Assembly (NCBI GenBank): GCA_950295325.1
Contig: OX485806.1
Coordinates: 32,056,001 to 32,116,000 of the forward strand
Source of the DNA: Polytrichum commune
Taxonomy: Eukaryota; Streptophyta; Polytrichopsida; Polytrichales; Polytrichaceae
Direction: 5' to 3'
DNA length: 60,000 bases
Position 1 is the first letter of the stretch, and each line of letters opens with the position of its first letter. The notes beneath the pieces are model-generated. The model did not search any database and had not been told where the DNA came from. It saw only the letters and a program-made list of their open reading frames with translations. The position numbers and the translations under genes were made by a program. Shown here in pieces: positions 28,430-40,300 of the stretch.

Positions 28430-29291
28430 AAATTATGTATAAGAGCGCCATGCTTAAGGATGTCTAGGCAGGTGACAGGATCCGAGAAATAATTTGTACA
28501 TCTAGGTTCACGATCTTGTAAAAACGAGTTGTGAATGTGAAGTGCTCCAGCGGCTTGACTACTGCTGCTGGCAAGCGTAGCATTCTTGTAAAATTCTTCC
28601 ACACGAATAGAAAAAGTCGAAGAATCATCACAACTCCGCGCAATGCATGAGCACATTGTCTGTTGCGTCATGGCTCCCGGTTTGTGCAAATAGTTGTTGA
28701 TTGTCAATCTCCACCTGGAATATGAAGGGCGTAATGCTCAAGGATTCCTAATTCGGTCAACTGAAGCATGATGTACAACGCCATGCTTAAGGAGTTCTAG
28801 GTAGGTGACAGGATCCAAGGAATAATTTGTACATACAAGTCTATGAACTCGTTGCTTTAAAATCAAGTTGCGAATGTCGAGTGCTCCAGCGGCTGCCTGC
28901 TGGTAAGCATAGCATTCTGGTAGAACCCATCCACACGAATCAAAACAAGGTCGAAGATTCAGCACACCTCCAGACTGCGCAACAATGCATGCACACATAT
29001 TGTTTGCTGCGCCATAGCTCCGGGTTTCTTCATATTGTTGTTGATTCATCATCAAACCTCGGAGTATCCAAATCCACATGCACAGCATGGAATTGCGGTC
29101 GTCCTCTTCAAACACGGCTCTGAAGAAATTGTAGTGCAGTCCATCTCCACCTGAGCACATGAATTATAGCGCAATGCTGGAAAGTTTCTAGTTAGATCAC
29201 GTGCTCCGGGACATTGTTTGAACACCTAAAGTAGGTTCACCAACTTGTGCTTGTAAAATTTGTGAATGCCAAGTGCTCCATTCTGCTTCAA
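28430..29291 (+). pseudogene. Two decayed tandem copies of the invertase 3' end
   Basis: The end of the invertase coding region plus ~300 bp of 3' flank is repeated downstream. A copy of the last codons (SISTWNMKGVMLKDS, stop at 28749-28751) lies at about 28704. Another starts near 29088 (VVLFKHGSEEIVVQSIST), where the expected Trp codon has become TGA (29152-29154). The flanking segments also repeat: GGTGACAGGATCC, AATAATTTGTACAT and AGTGCTCCAGCGGC occur in the first two units, and a shorter third unit runs to about 29290. These fragments lack all catalytic residues. Confidence 0.85.
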
Positions 29292-29580
29292 ATATATCAA
29301 TGCGATTCCTCAAACTTGAACATAAGCATGATGGCACCCAACGAGTTGTTCGAGGATTGGGGAAGAGAATGACTTTTTTTATAGCATAATCCTAGCCCTA
29401 CTTTGCCCTCAAGGCTCAATCAAAGCCGTAGATCTCCACGATCGGAGGGTCTAGAGGAGATGGTGCCCAATGGTTATATTTGGTAAACATCCATGGAACC
29501 GAGTCTTGGCTCTCAGGGATTACCTAGTCCACAACATTTTGTCCTAATTTGTCGATGTGGAATTCATATTAGACTTTGTT

Positions 29581-29893
29581 GAGTCAGGGTGGGTTCACTT
29601 TAGGGTCCAAGACCAAAGAAACTTCAAAATTGAGTGATCATGTTGATCAAGAGCATATTTTGGACGCAAGGAGCTTACACTGGAATATGGGTCCAAGGTA
29701 TGAAGTGGCACTAATGTGGCACCACTTTCCCCCCAAATCTTATCGGTCCCAACACAAGAACATGCTCCATCCAATGAGAGAAACCAAACTTGAAGCTTGG
29801 GTCCAATCTTTGAGTTCAAAAGTAAGGTCCATTAAGAGGCGTTGTGGACCCCAAATTTCTTTGGACCTAGACCCTGGTAATGTAAATCCACCT
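29581..29893. repeat. Foldback repeat M3, copy 1
   Basis: Begins GGGTGGGTTCACTTTAGGGT and ends in inverted form (...AGACCCTGGTAATGTAAATCCACC). It is a MITE-like unit of ~310 bp with ~25-30-bp imperfect ends. The sequence just before it (TTTGTTGAGT) is shared with copy 2. Confidence 0.7.
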
Positions 29894-29990
29894 TAGTATC
29901 GATCGATCACATGCATAGCATGAAATTGTGGCATTTGGTCGGCAAATGTGATCGATGAGCGCGTCCATGTCTGGATGATTGGGTTTTGTT

Positions 29991-30313
29991 GAGTTAGGGT
30001 GGGTTTACACTAGGGTCCAAGACCAAAGGAGTCCCTGGCCAACATCAATTCATCTAGTGGTCGAGAGAAAATGTTGGACACAAGGACTTTACACTAGAAC
30101 CTAGGTCCAAGGATTGAAAAAAAATGAAGTGATGGTAGTGTGGTATCACTTCTCATCAAATCATGGGAGCCCTCACTCAAGAAAATACTCCTCCTAGTTT
30201 GAGAAACCACTTTTCAAGCTTGAGTGCAATTTTCAATCCAAAAATAAGGTTCATTAAGGAGTGTTTGAACCTCAAGTTTCTTAAACATGGGTCATCCTAA
30301 TGTAAACCCAGCC
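29991..30313. repeat. Foldback repeat M3, copy 2
   Basis: Same orientation as copy 1 and about 410 bp away. Begins GGGTGGGTTTACACTAGGGT and ends ...CATCCTAATGTAAACCCAGCCC. Internal blocks such as GGTCCAAGACCAAAG and GAGAAACCA are shared with copy 1. Confidence 0.7.
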
Positions 30314-31404
30314 CTCTTACTTTGTATCAAAAGCATTTAGGATTTGTGCCCTACATAACGATCAAATAAGATGCAAATAAATATACAGTATTTTGCCAAT
30401 AGCGCCACATGGTTGGAACCTCTTAAGCGATGATGAAATTTGGGCAGAGAAATGTCCAACTAGACCCAAACATAAGGTCGGTGAGAACTTCGCACATGTT
30501 GGGCATTTGTCACTCAAGCACGTCGCAAGAGCCCTCATTGGTTGAATGACAACGAGGACATTACAAAAAAGAATCTTGCAATGAGTTTGGGAGCATCATA
30601 TGAACATGATTTTCTTCATTTGTCTGTTGTGTTCAAACATAGACATCATTCTAGATCAAATAATTTGCGCAATTGAGATCAAAACCTATGTACTCGTCAC
30701 CACTCTAAGGGGGGGGGGGGATCTTCACATTGATCTCTAATAACTTTTACATCTCAACTTAGATTCTAGAATTACAAACGAGAGCCTTCGTGATTCACGA
30801 TCGCTTATAACCGGATCCCTCATTCACACTAGCTCAAGGTTGCATCATTTCTCTTTATCTCTCTCTCCGAGAGAAACAAACAATCCAAGTTTAACTAAAA
30901 ATTAAAAAAAGGGGGGGGGGCGATGAAATATAATTTGACATAAAATATTCAATTTGTGGAGAATCATGTGGTGAATCTCTTGCACAGCTTTATAGGGTAC
31001 AACATGCAAATCATGCAAAATACTAATAGATAATTTGTATTAAATAAGGTCTCAAACCCATGAATATAAAAACCCAAAAAAATAAGATGGTTTTAACACT
31101 TGATGACAACTCGTGTATCATAAGCCGCACATGGAACCCTTGAGACCTTGAAGAATGAACTTGTGACATCTACTCACAACGCACCACATTTTGCCTTTTA
31201 GTGAGGAAGACTGTTTGCTTGTTTGTAAGGATTGCATAGAGAACCACCCTTCTATAGGACGAAGAGGAAGGCTTGCGACTTCATGATGTCTACGTAAACT
31301 CCTCGTCCATACGGAACTTGACAACACGGTGACCTATATATTCTTATAAAATGAAATAACTATATTTGGGTTTCAAGTTTTAAAATGATGCCACTTGGTA
31401 GGTA
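30314..31404. other. Intergenic, nothing recognised; two G runs
   Basis: Contains pure G runs of about 10 nt near 30711 and 30911. No ORF is supported. Confidence 0.5.
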
Positions 31405-32095
31405 CAGTCTAACATTCTTAATACGACACTTGTCGTTTATACGACTCCCTCGATATCACGACACGTTTTTGTGAGACCAAACTTTTTAGTCCAAAACTCC
31501 CTCTTTTATACGACTACGGCACTCAAGAATATGACATTTAGAATCTCACTTTTGTCATATTGAAGAGGTAGTTAATGTTAAAATTCTTTTCATCTATGTT
31601 ATGTACATCTAAAATACATCCATTTTCACTTGGAAACTACTTGGGAACTTCACTTATCATTGGGAACTTAATGAGAATTAGGGTGACTAGTGTAGAATGA
31701 ACATGGTTAGGGTTAGAGTGACCCTCCTGCCTGGTATGTTGCCTTGTGCACATGTGATATAGTATCACCAATATCTTGATGCTAAATGTCATGCATCATT
31801 GTTGTCTAGTTTCTTACTAGAGAACTCTTTATATTTTGGTGTTAATGAAATTATTAGTTTTCAAAAGTTAGTAGGGAATTCACATAAGATGACAGTTGCT
31901 AACTTGGGTAGGCATGCAACACCAAAGATCTTTAGACTCCTATTTCAAGAGTTCTTGAGAACATTTGTATATGTTTGGAGTTATAAGTTACTATTTCATA
32001 CCCTCTATATTGTTTAAGCTCGTTGTATATATTTTTAAGTTGATATTACTTATGTTCGCGTATTCCCTCAATACTACAACACCTCCATAATACGA
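31405..32095 (+). repeat. Dispersed repeat R4, copy B (without MITE)
   Basis: Direct-orientation homologue of 19655-20760. Shared blocks include CCCTCGATATCACGACAC, GGGAACTTAATGAGAATTAG, ATGGTTAGGGTTAGAGTG and AGAGAACTCTTTATAT. It keeps the unoccupied version of the MITE target (TACATCCATTTTCAC). Confidence 0.8.
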
Positions 32096-32299
32096 CTGTT
32101 TTTTGTGTTTCTTAAACGTGCCATACTAAAGAGGGAAAACGGTAACGATTTCAGTGTCTAGTGAAGTCGGATTGAAATAAATATGCCCTCCACCTTGTCG
32201 TTAACTTGTTTATGCTAGAAGCCCGTATCATCCACATTGGATGAGGGGTTCACGGAGACCCCCCGGACCTTAAGCCGACCAAGAGAACTATGCACTTTC

Positions 32300-32540
32300 C
32301 ATAAGATGATAAGCCCATCTCTTAATTTGGTTATAACTTATAACTGCATAGGATGATAAGCCCATCTCTTAATTTGGTTATAACTTATAACTGCATAGGA
32401 TGATAAGCCCATCTCTTAATTTGGTTATAACTTATAACTCGTTTTCTCTTTTCAAAAACTAGGCCGACCAAGAGAACTATGCACTTTCCATAGGACGATG
32501 AGCCCATTTCTCAATTTGGTTATAACTTATAGCTCATTTA
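32300..32540. repeat. 47-bp tandem repeat, three near-identical units plus one diverged
   Basis: GATGATAAGCCCATCTC starts at about 32305, 32352 and 32399 (period 47), each followed by TTAATTTGGTTATAACTTA. A diverged unit follows at about 32494. The block GACCAAGAGAACTATGCAC precedes both the first (32277) and the diverged unit (32465), so a ~188-bp duplication also underlies this stretch. Confidence 0.85.
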
Positions 32541-32624
32541 TCTTTACGAAAACTAGGCAAAGAACGTACGACATGCTTACAAAACAGAGAATCTACTTTT
32601 CCTTTCACGTCCTTGTCCAACCAC

Positions 32625-33750
32625 ATTCATAGCTTTCATCAGCTTGTTTTCCGACACCGCGGTGGCTCGAGTCAAAAAGCACATCAGATTGTTATTATAA
32701 TTGTTGTTATTAATTTGAACTCTATTTACATGACATTACTCAGCTCCTTGGATGCGTTCCATGGGATCATGTATCGAGGCAAGCATAATTTTACTTTTCT
32801 TTCCAAGTCCTCATCCAACTATTTTCAGCTTTCATCGACTTGTTAGGTAGGATAGTTTCCAAGCTTGAGTCAAAAGAACATCGGATTATTATTATTATGG
32901 TTACTATTACTTTGAACTCTATTTGTATTACATTACTCATTTCCCGGGATGCGTTCCATGGGATCATGTATCGAGGCAAGCATAATTTTACTCTTCTTTC
33001 CAAGTCCTCATCCAACTATTTTCAGTTTTCATCGACTTGTTAGGTAGGATAGTTTCCAAGCTTGAGTCAAAAGAACATCGGATTATTATTATGATGGTTA
33101 CTATTACTTTGAACTCTATTTGTATTACATTACTCAGTTCCCGGGATGTGTTTCATGGGATCATGTATCGAGGCAAGCATAATTCTACTTTCCTCCCTAG
33201 TCCTCATCCAACTAGGATAGCTTTCTGACACCGCGGTGACTCGAGTCAAAAAGCACATCACATTGTTATTATAATTGTTGTTATTATTTTGAACTCTATT
33301 TACATGATATAATTACTGAGCTCCTTGGATGCGTTCCGTGGGATCATGTATCGAGGCAAGCATAATTTTACTTTTCTTTCCAAGTCCTCATCCAACTATT
33401 TTCAGTTTTCATTGACTTGTTAGGTAGGATAGTTTCCAAGCTTGAGTCAAAAGAACATCCGATTCGGATTATTATTATTATGGTTATTATTACTTTGAAC
33501 TCTATTTGCATTACACTACTCAGTTCCCGGGATGTGTTTCATGGGATCATGTATCGAGGCAAGCATAATTCTACTTTCCTCCCTGGTCCTCATCCAACTA
33601 GGATAGCTTTCTGACACTGCGGTGACTCGAGTCAAAAAGCACATCAGATTGTTATTATAATTGTAATAGTTTGAACTTTATTTACATGATATTACTCAGC
33701 TCCTTGGATGCGTTGCATGGGATCGTGTATCGAGGCAAGCATGGTTCTCG
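32625..33750 (+). repeat. Satellite-like array of ~190-bp units, six copies of two variants
   Basis: The anchor GATCATGTATCGAGGCAAGC (GATCGTG in the last unit) occurs at 32765, 32962, 33159, 33342, 33545 and 33721, i.e. periods of 197, 197, 183, 203 and 176 bp. Variant A units carry TGACACCGCGGTGACTCGAG or close relatives; variant B units carry GGATAGTTTCCAAGCTTGAG. The order is A-B-B-A-B-A. Short ORFs recur in most units only because the unit repeats; no protein is supported. Confidence 0.9.
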
Positions 33751-33998
33751 TTTGATATAGGTTTTCCCTATTTATGGGGAGCACTCAGGTTGCACAATGC
33801 ATAGTTTTTGACTAGCAGGTATAGATTCAAAGCATTTTAATTGCAGCCTCTTTCTTTGAACAAAAATCATCATCTAGTTGCTCAATAATGTTATAATGGC
33901 CCTCACAAGGTGGATTTTTCACAATGGACAAACATGGCACCAAGTTGCATGCATGTCAAAAAGTGATGCTTAACAACTTCTTGAAGAGTGGGTTGTTG

Positions 33999-34131
33999 CA
34001 CTACTAGGAAACGTGGGCCTAGAACACACTTTCCATTTGACATGTGGTTATTAAGACATGACCCCATGATTTACATATATTATGGCAATGTCAAATGGAA
34101 AGTGTGTTCTAGGCCGCACAATCCCAGTAGT
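33999..34131. mobile_element. Near-perfect hairpin element with CACTA-like ends
   Basis: Arms 34000-34043 and 34088-34131 are inverted copies. About 28 bp (around CCTAGAACACACTTTCC) pair perfectly and the outer part pairs with a few mismatches, around a 44-nt loop. The ends read CACTACTAGGA and, from the other side, ACTACTGGGA, similar to CACTA-type MITE ends. No 3-bp target duplication could be fixed. If transcribed it would give a long double-stranded RNA stem. Confidence 0.75.
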
Positions 34132-34194
34132 TCGAAAGTACACGAGCTAAGGTAGACATGCCTGGATTCAACATAGCAATAATATAGACAATTA

Positions 34195-34525
34195 TGTTTG
34201 AGTGGTATGTATGTGGTTAGGTGTGATTTTCAGACCATACACCTTTAAGGCATGTATGAAAAAAAAATGACTAGATTCATAAGTGCTCAAAATAATCTAA
34301 CCATTTTAAGTTCATTAGTCAACATAATTGGAGAAATCTATATGATCATGTGATGAGGACAAGAATCTTCACTTTGATAATGAATAAGAAGTTTTTGTGA
34401 GCTCCAAGAAATTCGACTCGGCAAATTTGGTTGCGGCCATGATTCAAATTTGCTAATTATCTTGCACTAATCATGTGTTTCATATCCTACAAGAAGTGGG
34501 TGTGGAGATTAAATAAAAACTTCCA
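34195..34525 (+). repeat. Dispersed repeat R3, copy 2
   Basis: Related to 21850-22170: both start with GAGTGGTRTGTRTGTGGTTA-like sequence and end with CACTAATCATGTGTTTC...AGAAGTGGGTG. Diverged, no coding. Confidence 0.6.
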
Positions 34526-35325
34526 AATAATACATGTCTACCTTATGTGGGCGTTATGCAACTAGTTTTTCTTGTTTTGCATCTTCTATCAATCATATTT
34601 ACATCCTAAAGTTGGCGTTGCATTAGCAAGTTATTGATGATGAAATATCAACAAAAAATCATGTTGAATTTTGGACCTCTAGTAATGGCTATCGGAAGTC
34701 CATGTGTGCTAAGTCCTTACATCAATGCACATGAATTTGAAGCCCTAGGGGTGGACTCTTCATACCACATATGAACCAACGTGAGTGTAACTGGGGGTAT
34801 ATATTATTTGAGGCATTAAAGTACATAGTATACATAAGGAGAGGTATTAATTTCTTTAGTGTGGACCTTCAAAAAAGCTATCAAGAATATTGAAGTAAAG
34901 GTAGATGTATAAAAGGGGGCCCTTAGGGTTTATAAAAATTGACAATAGGTGCTAGTTCCATCCAAATCACATTTTCATCCATTGTTGTCACATGGTAATA
35001 ATCCTAGATGACTACCTTGTCCATTCTTGTTGGGGTTTGCATTTGGGTTCTAGGTTTTTACAATGAAGGCTCATGAAGTGCTCATAGGCTACCTTGATTT
35101 TTTTTCAATCTTTGGATTGTGACTAAGTTATTTCCATATTGCCTTTGTTTCCTTGATGCAATCATTGAGTTACATGCTATGAATGAAAAAAATCTTCAAA
35201 GACTTCCATATTGGAAAGTTAAAGTGGATTTTATATGTTAATAAATGATTATTTAATTTGAGATTCATATTTTGTTTATTTAGTGGAGGCATTTATTATA
35301 TAACATTGAAATGCTTAGTATAATA
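34526..35325. other. Intergenic, nothing recognised
   Basis: AT-rich, possibly the 3' flank of the LINE remnant that follows on the minus strand. Confidence 0.4.
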
Positions 35326-35469
35326 CATGAGTCCATTTTCTAGCACGCCGTTAGTTTTCTCTACAAACTACTCATATATAGGGGGAATTGGTCAATATTC
35401 TTCAAGTCAAGTTGTAAGCCAAACGAATGTTCCAAGAAGTTTAAAAGGTCACCGGAAAGAGCCCACTTC

Positions 35470-36880
35470 AACATCAATACTTTCTCACCCACTATGGTGG
35501 AGTGGCATAGCCGCACAACTATGCCACACTCTTGGTATAATCAATCTCCAATCCGGAAGCAAGTCCAAACTTGTACAAAATCTCAACCAAATTATCAACA
35601 CTTTGCTCATTTGTTTTCACTATAAAGGAGGTGTCATCAACATATTGACTAATGATATATTGGATGTCACTATACGGAAGAAAATACCCTTAATAAGGCC
35701 TCCCCTTACATCCTTGTTGACTGCCACATTTAAAGCTTCCGCAACTATAATAAAAAAAGAAAAGAAAAAGGTAAGGGGCCAAAGGACAATCTTGTCAGAC
35801 ACCTCTAAAGGATTTGTCACCTAATTATTGATATTGACACATGTAGACGCATCCTTGAAGAAAATTCTAACCATTTGAATGAAGGAGTCAGACATTTCTA
35901 ACATGGAACATAACTTGGAACATAAATGCACAACCAACTCTATCATAAGCTTTACTAAAATCAAGTTTAAGGATAGTTGAATCTTGTCTTGGCTCCTTGG
36001 CCCATTGCATTGATTCACGTGTTAGGAAAATATTATATGAGATATATCTAAGTGGAAGCAAAACAATTAGGTCACTATCAATTACCTCTACCAACAATGG
36101 CTGAAGTCATCTAAAGATTTTGTAGGTGGTGTTAAGTAGAGTATTTGGGCACTAATTCGTCAATCTCAACCTATCCCCTTCCTTGAACAAGAGCACAATG
36201 AGGCCACGTGTGACACCATTTGGGATCCGTCCTCTTGCCAATATTTTTTCACCATGATTGTGAAGTCTATGCTCAAGAAGCTCTAGTAAGTCTTAAATAA
36301 ATATGCCTTAAGACCATCCAGGCATGGACTCTTCCCCTATGCAAGTGCTTGCAGTGCGTTGGTGAGTTCCTCTTAAGTAATGGGACCCTCCAACATTCTC
36401 TGAGCAACTCTAGAGAATTTGCCAGGAATCCGGCATAGTAGCTCCACACAATAGTCCGCATATCGTCCATCTGGCTCCAGGTTAGAGTAGAGAACAAATT
36501 GCAGACCCCAACAAGGTCCTTTTCTTGAGAAGACCATTGTTTTATCCTTGTTGTACAATTCAATAATGAGGCCACCTGCTACTGGGCAGTCTCTAACTGA
36601 GGGGAAACAAAATTTGTTCATCCTATCCCAGGATTCCATTCATCTAGTTCTCGACCGAACCCTACGTCCAAGTTCTTTCCTATCCGCAAGGACTTGTAAT
36701 CGGGCCCTACCATCCTTAATGGCCACTTTACACACTTCATTTTGTGGATCCAAATGAAGCTGGACTTGCCAAAATTCAAGGGATTCTCTAAGCCTAGTTT
36801 CTTTTGATCTAGCTTCAATTGCATTAACAATACAAAATTCTTTAAAAAAAAAATCTAATTTCTTTCCTACGCTTGGTAAA
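35470..36880 (-). pseudogene. Non-LTR (LINE) retrotransposon reverse transcriptase, broken
   Basis: Read on the minus strand, several frames together give a plant LINE-type reverse transcriptase. A linker with LEFWQVQLHLDPQN-like sequence lies near 36,780, then ELTNALQALA/GKSPCLDGLKAYLF near 36,300-36,360, and FSKAYDRV near 35,940. The catalytic box YVDD is at 35644-35633, followed by KTNEQSVDNL. Stops and frameshifts separate the blocks, so no full protein can be made. No endonuclease domain or target duplication was found, so this is a truncated, dead copy. A 165-codon plus-strand ORF (35327-35824) is its antisense shadow. Confidence 0.85.
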
Positions 36881-37017
36881 GAAGGGCATGTGAGGAGGAA
36901 ATGCTTCCCATAATGCCTTACGAGGATCCTTAGCTTGAAGAAATCTAGAATGAACCTACCCTGATGATCCTCCAGGAGCGCAAATACTCAGATCAATGAG
37001 AAAGAGAACACATGTCT

Positions 37018-37072
37018 ATCTTACCTGAATCACCATTGCTAACTCAATGAGACAATTTCAGATTTGATCAAT
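37018..37072 (+). repeat. Fragment of dispersed repeat R2
   Basis: GCTAACTCAATGAGACAATTTC... resembles the segment near 58,945 (GACTAACCAGATGAGACAATTTC). Confidence 0.5.
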
Positions 37073-37214
37073 TTGTGTATAAGCTGCTACCAGGAGTAGC
37101 TTTAATTGAGTCCCCGCATGCAAATCTCACAACCCCCAAAGAACATCTCTTCAGTCGCATTCCCGTCACAAACAGTTTCGCTTCCAGAGCACCAATGTCC
37201 AGGCAGAGTTTCGG

Positions 37215-37420
37215 GCATAGATCGTCGAGATCCGAGTGTTTCCAGGACCAAGCAGTTACAGTAAATGTTGACATCTTTCAGTTTTTCTTTAATAAAGTGA
37301 GGAATATTCTGTAGATTCGTCTACAATGGATCGGTAACTTCCCTGAAGTCTTGGACTCCGATCGGTGTTTTCTCAAACTCAACCAGTTCATCTGTAACTA
37401 GCGGTTCGGTCTCCCTTTTC
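37215..37420 (-). repeat. Dispersed repeat R1, copy 3 (inverted)
   Basis: The reverse complement reads AGTTACAGATGAACTGGTTG...CTACAGAATATTCCTCA...GATGTCAACATTTACTG, matching copies at 14412 and 21268. A 68-codon minus ORF (37068-37274) overlaps its end but is not shared by the other copies. Confidence 0.8.
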
Positions 37421-37429
37421 ATTGCAGAG

Positions 37430-40300
37430 CGCACAGCCCACAGATTCGCCTTGCTTCAAGGGGATAAGTACGATGTCAATCTCCGTGATATTCTTAAGAG
37501 ATTGAGAAGGTGCACCTAAGTTACGATGAAAAGGGGACTTTGAGATAAGTAATAGGTAGCTGGAATATATCTTAGTCAAATGAAACTTTGCTTTTGTGGT
37601 GGACTGAAGTACTACCAAGCCTGTTGAAGGTAATAGATTGTAATACCGTATACATAATATTGGATATATGATGATAGAGACCCACCCGCCCACCCCCACC
37701 GCCTGTGATGGCCGAGGCACCAAAACCCAGTGGATGGGGAGAAATTCAAGCCAATTCGGTCACTTTCCTTACTTCTTTGTTATCAACCGGTGATTCATCG
37801 AGATGCTTTGGTTATTCCTTGTAGTTTAAATCTGAACAGTATTTGTTTCAAAATACATGTCAACAAACTTGTATGCCGAATCGAAAAAGAACGCCGCAAC
37901 ATTGCCACGCCTGCAACAACTCGTCCACTCTGCCCGGTTCTTGAAACACTCTTATGCCATGTATCTCCTAATTTGAGAAACATCAGTGATTTGTGCATGA
38001 TTTGAGGCACAACCATCAGAGAGGGTTAACTTTCTGACATGCCCCCGAGTCACAAATTTCTCGTTTCCAAAACCCAGTTTTCACTCCAAGAGTTTGCCGA
38101 ATCGAAAAAGAATGCCGCAACAGTATGCACATCACGAGCTGGCCCAACATTATACATTTTGAAAGCCTTTATTGCAACAAGAGGCAAAACCCACCCCCAC
38201 CCAACTTACTTGCTAGTAGTCGATGGGCAAGCGGAAGGTCTTCTCCGTCTGGGCAATTAATGGGCGGGTACGCAGACGCCACCGCGTGTATGCGAAACTT
38301 GTGATGAACTGAGGAAAACTCTTACCTCGGCCACAAATCGCTTGCACAAACTGTGAGCAAGTACAAGTACTCAGTGCCCTTAATTACTCGTCCGGGAAAC
38401 CATCAGTTTCATTGTCGGATGCAGGGGTATAGTCCTCAACATTGTCGGATGTGTTTTTCTCCTCGTAATCTACAACGGCCATATATTGTTGCTGCTCCTC
38501 TCTTCTGCACCTATTGTGTGTACACTCCTTCAGAGATTGGGACTTCACCGAAGTGAAGTTGCACACAAGTTGGTAGTTGATGTCTACAATTTGCATAGAT
38601 GATTGCCATTACATTGAATCAAAGACCTTCAGTACAATGTGAGGTTGTGTAGTTTTCATGAATTCCTTGAGCCAGATTGGAGGTGTTGAATAATCGTGGC
38701 ATGGCACAATAATCGTGGCATATGACGTGGCGTCCACGTCATTTCTGTCGTGGGTCCAACTATGACAACCCTAGCTAGCCACGTCCTCAATACGAACCCT
38801 CATGCGCCACATGGGTCGCTAAGCCTCGCTACTAATAGGAAGAGGGGGGTTATCATCAACACACGGGACGTTGAAAAATACATCGGAAAAGAAATTAAAA
38901 TTGCCTCTTCAAATCAACACCTTAGTGTTGATTTAAATTTGCGTTGATTCATATCAATGGAGTGGGCAATGAGTGTCTAGTTCATTCATTCTATTATTTA
39001 CTTTGTTTGAGTAAGTTTCATTAATAGAATGAGTATCTTTAAAAAAATGCTATAAAATCTTGTTGATTGGGTTCAACAATGATTCTTTTTTAATAGGTTT
39101 TTCATAATTACTCAAAAAACATCTTTAATGCAACTAGCAATACATCTTGCTTCTACTTGTACGGGTGTTTGTGAAACCGCATGGAAATGAGATATTAGAG
39201 CACTTTTACAAGAATGTTAGGTGGGGTCCTCTCAAAAATGGGGTTTACATTTACTATTAGGATTTGTTTCAGGGGTGGTTTTGGTAGTAGTAAGGGTTGC
39301 ATGGAGCGATTGGGTCCCTCCCATGGAAAATGAGGTTCTGTTATTTGTGCACCTTTATTGATTATGAATTATATTCAATTATGATTATGAAGCACATTGT
39401 GGTTTTCCATTTGCCTCAACTTGCAATGTTAAAGATTGCCGTTGGCATGAACATCAAAATTGAGTGAAATTCAATGACAATTGAAAGAATTGTTGTTTTT
39501 GTGAAGTGAGTTGCACGCATGCATGGGATGTGTTTATTTGAGATTGAGAATCGGGCCTTTTCCATGCTTGTGATGTGACATATCGATGTTGAATCATTGT
39601 GCAATTGAGCTCAAAGTTCGTTGTTGGGTCTTTGGATGCATGTTAGCAAACTTGTATTTTGCTCTTTCTTGGGGTTTGTCGCAATTGACCTCGATTCTCA
39701 CAACATACAAGTTGCTAATGTATAGTTACTTTTTTTAAATGCAATGTCTAGAGTTTTTGATTTTTTTGATTTTTTTTAAAAAATTGTAATATTAAAAAAA
39801 TACATGGGGAGGGGGAGAGTAAATGACATTTGCAGTCAATCACATGCGGAGTGTCCACAATTTGTTGACATTTTTTGTCACATTTGTAGTGACTGCAATG
39901 AACATTGCCATTTTGCATGTTTTATTTGCAATTATGGTCAAGCATCACAACAATAATACGACAATAATACCACCACAACATTTGCACGTTATGAGAATAA
40001 TGGATTTGCTTACTTTTTTGGTGTCCACAGTCATTGGAACCCAAATATGAGTGACTGTGGACTCCACATTTGGAGTTTACTACACTTTAAAATTCCACAT
40101 CTGTAGTGACATGGGACCTCCAATCACATGGTTCGACCTCGTGTTCCTTATAATGATAGCTGGATCTATTCTAATGTATACCAAGAAATATATATATATA
40201 TTTGATCGGAGAGTCGATTGGATGGGGAAAATTACACTACAGTAGTGCTTAGTAAGACGATCGTAATAAGTAGAGCACCAAGGTGAGAGCATCCACGATC
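37430..40300. other. Intergenic, unassigned fragments
   Basis: A short direct repeat (GCCGAATCGAAAAAGAA, about 37875 and 38097). A minus-strand open segment 38384-38596, with a strongly acidic C-terminus ending in DNETDGFPDE, could be the end of a gene or transposase I cannot name. At 38,760-40,300 there is only AT-rich sequence with short ORFs. Confidence 0.4.

Noticed and set aside
32625-33750. A repeated small protein (MLGRIVSKLESKEH... in several units)
   Set aside because: The ORFs recur only because the DNA unit is tandemly repeated; frames are not kept in all units and there is no coding signature.
32625-33750. CRISPR-like array
   Set aside because: Units are ~190 bp with similarity across the whole unit and no unique spacers; this is eukaryotic satellite-type DNA.
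35327-35824. 165-codon plus-strand ORF
   Set aside because: Overlaps and is largely antisense to the LINE reverse transcriptase containing YVDD on the minus strand.
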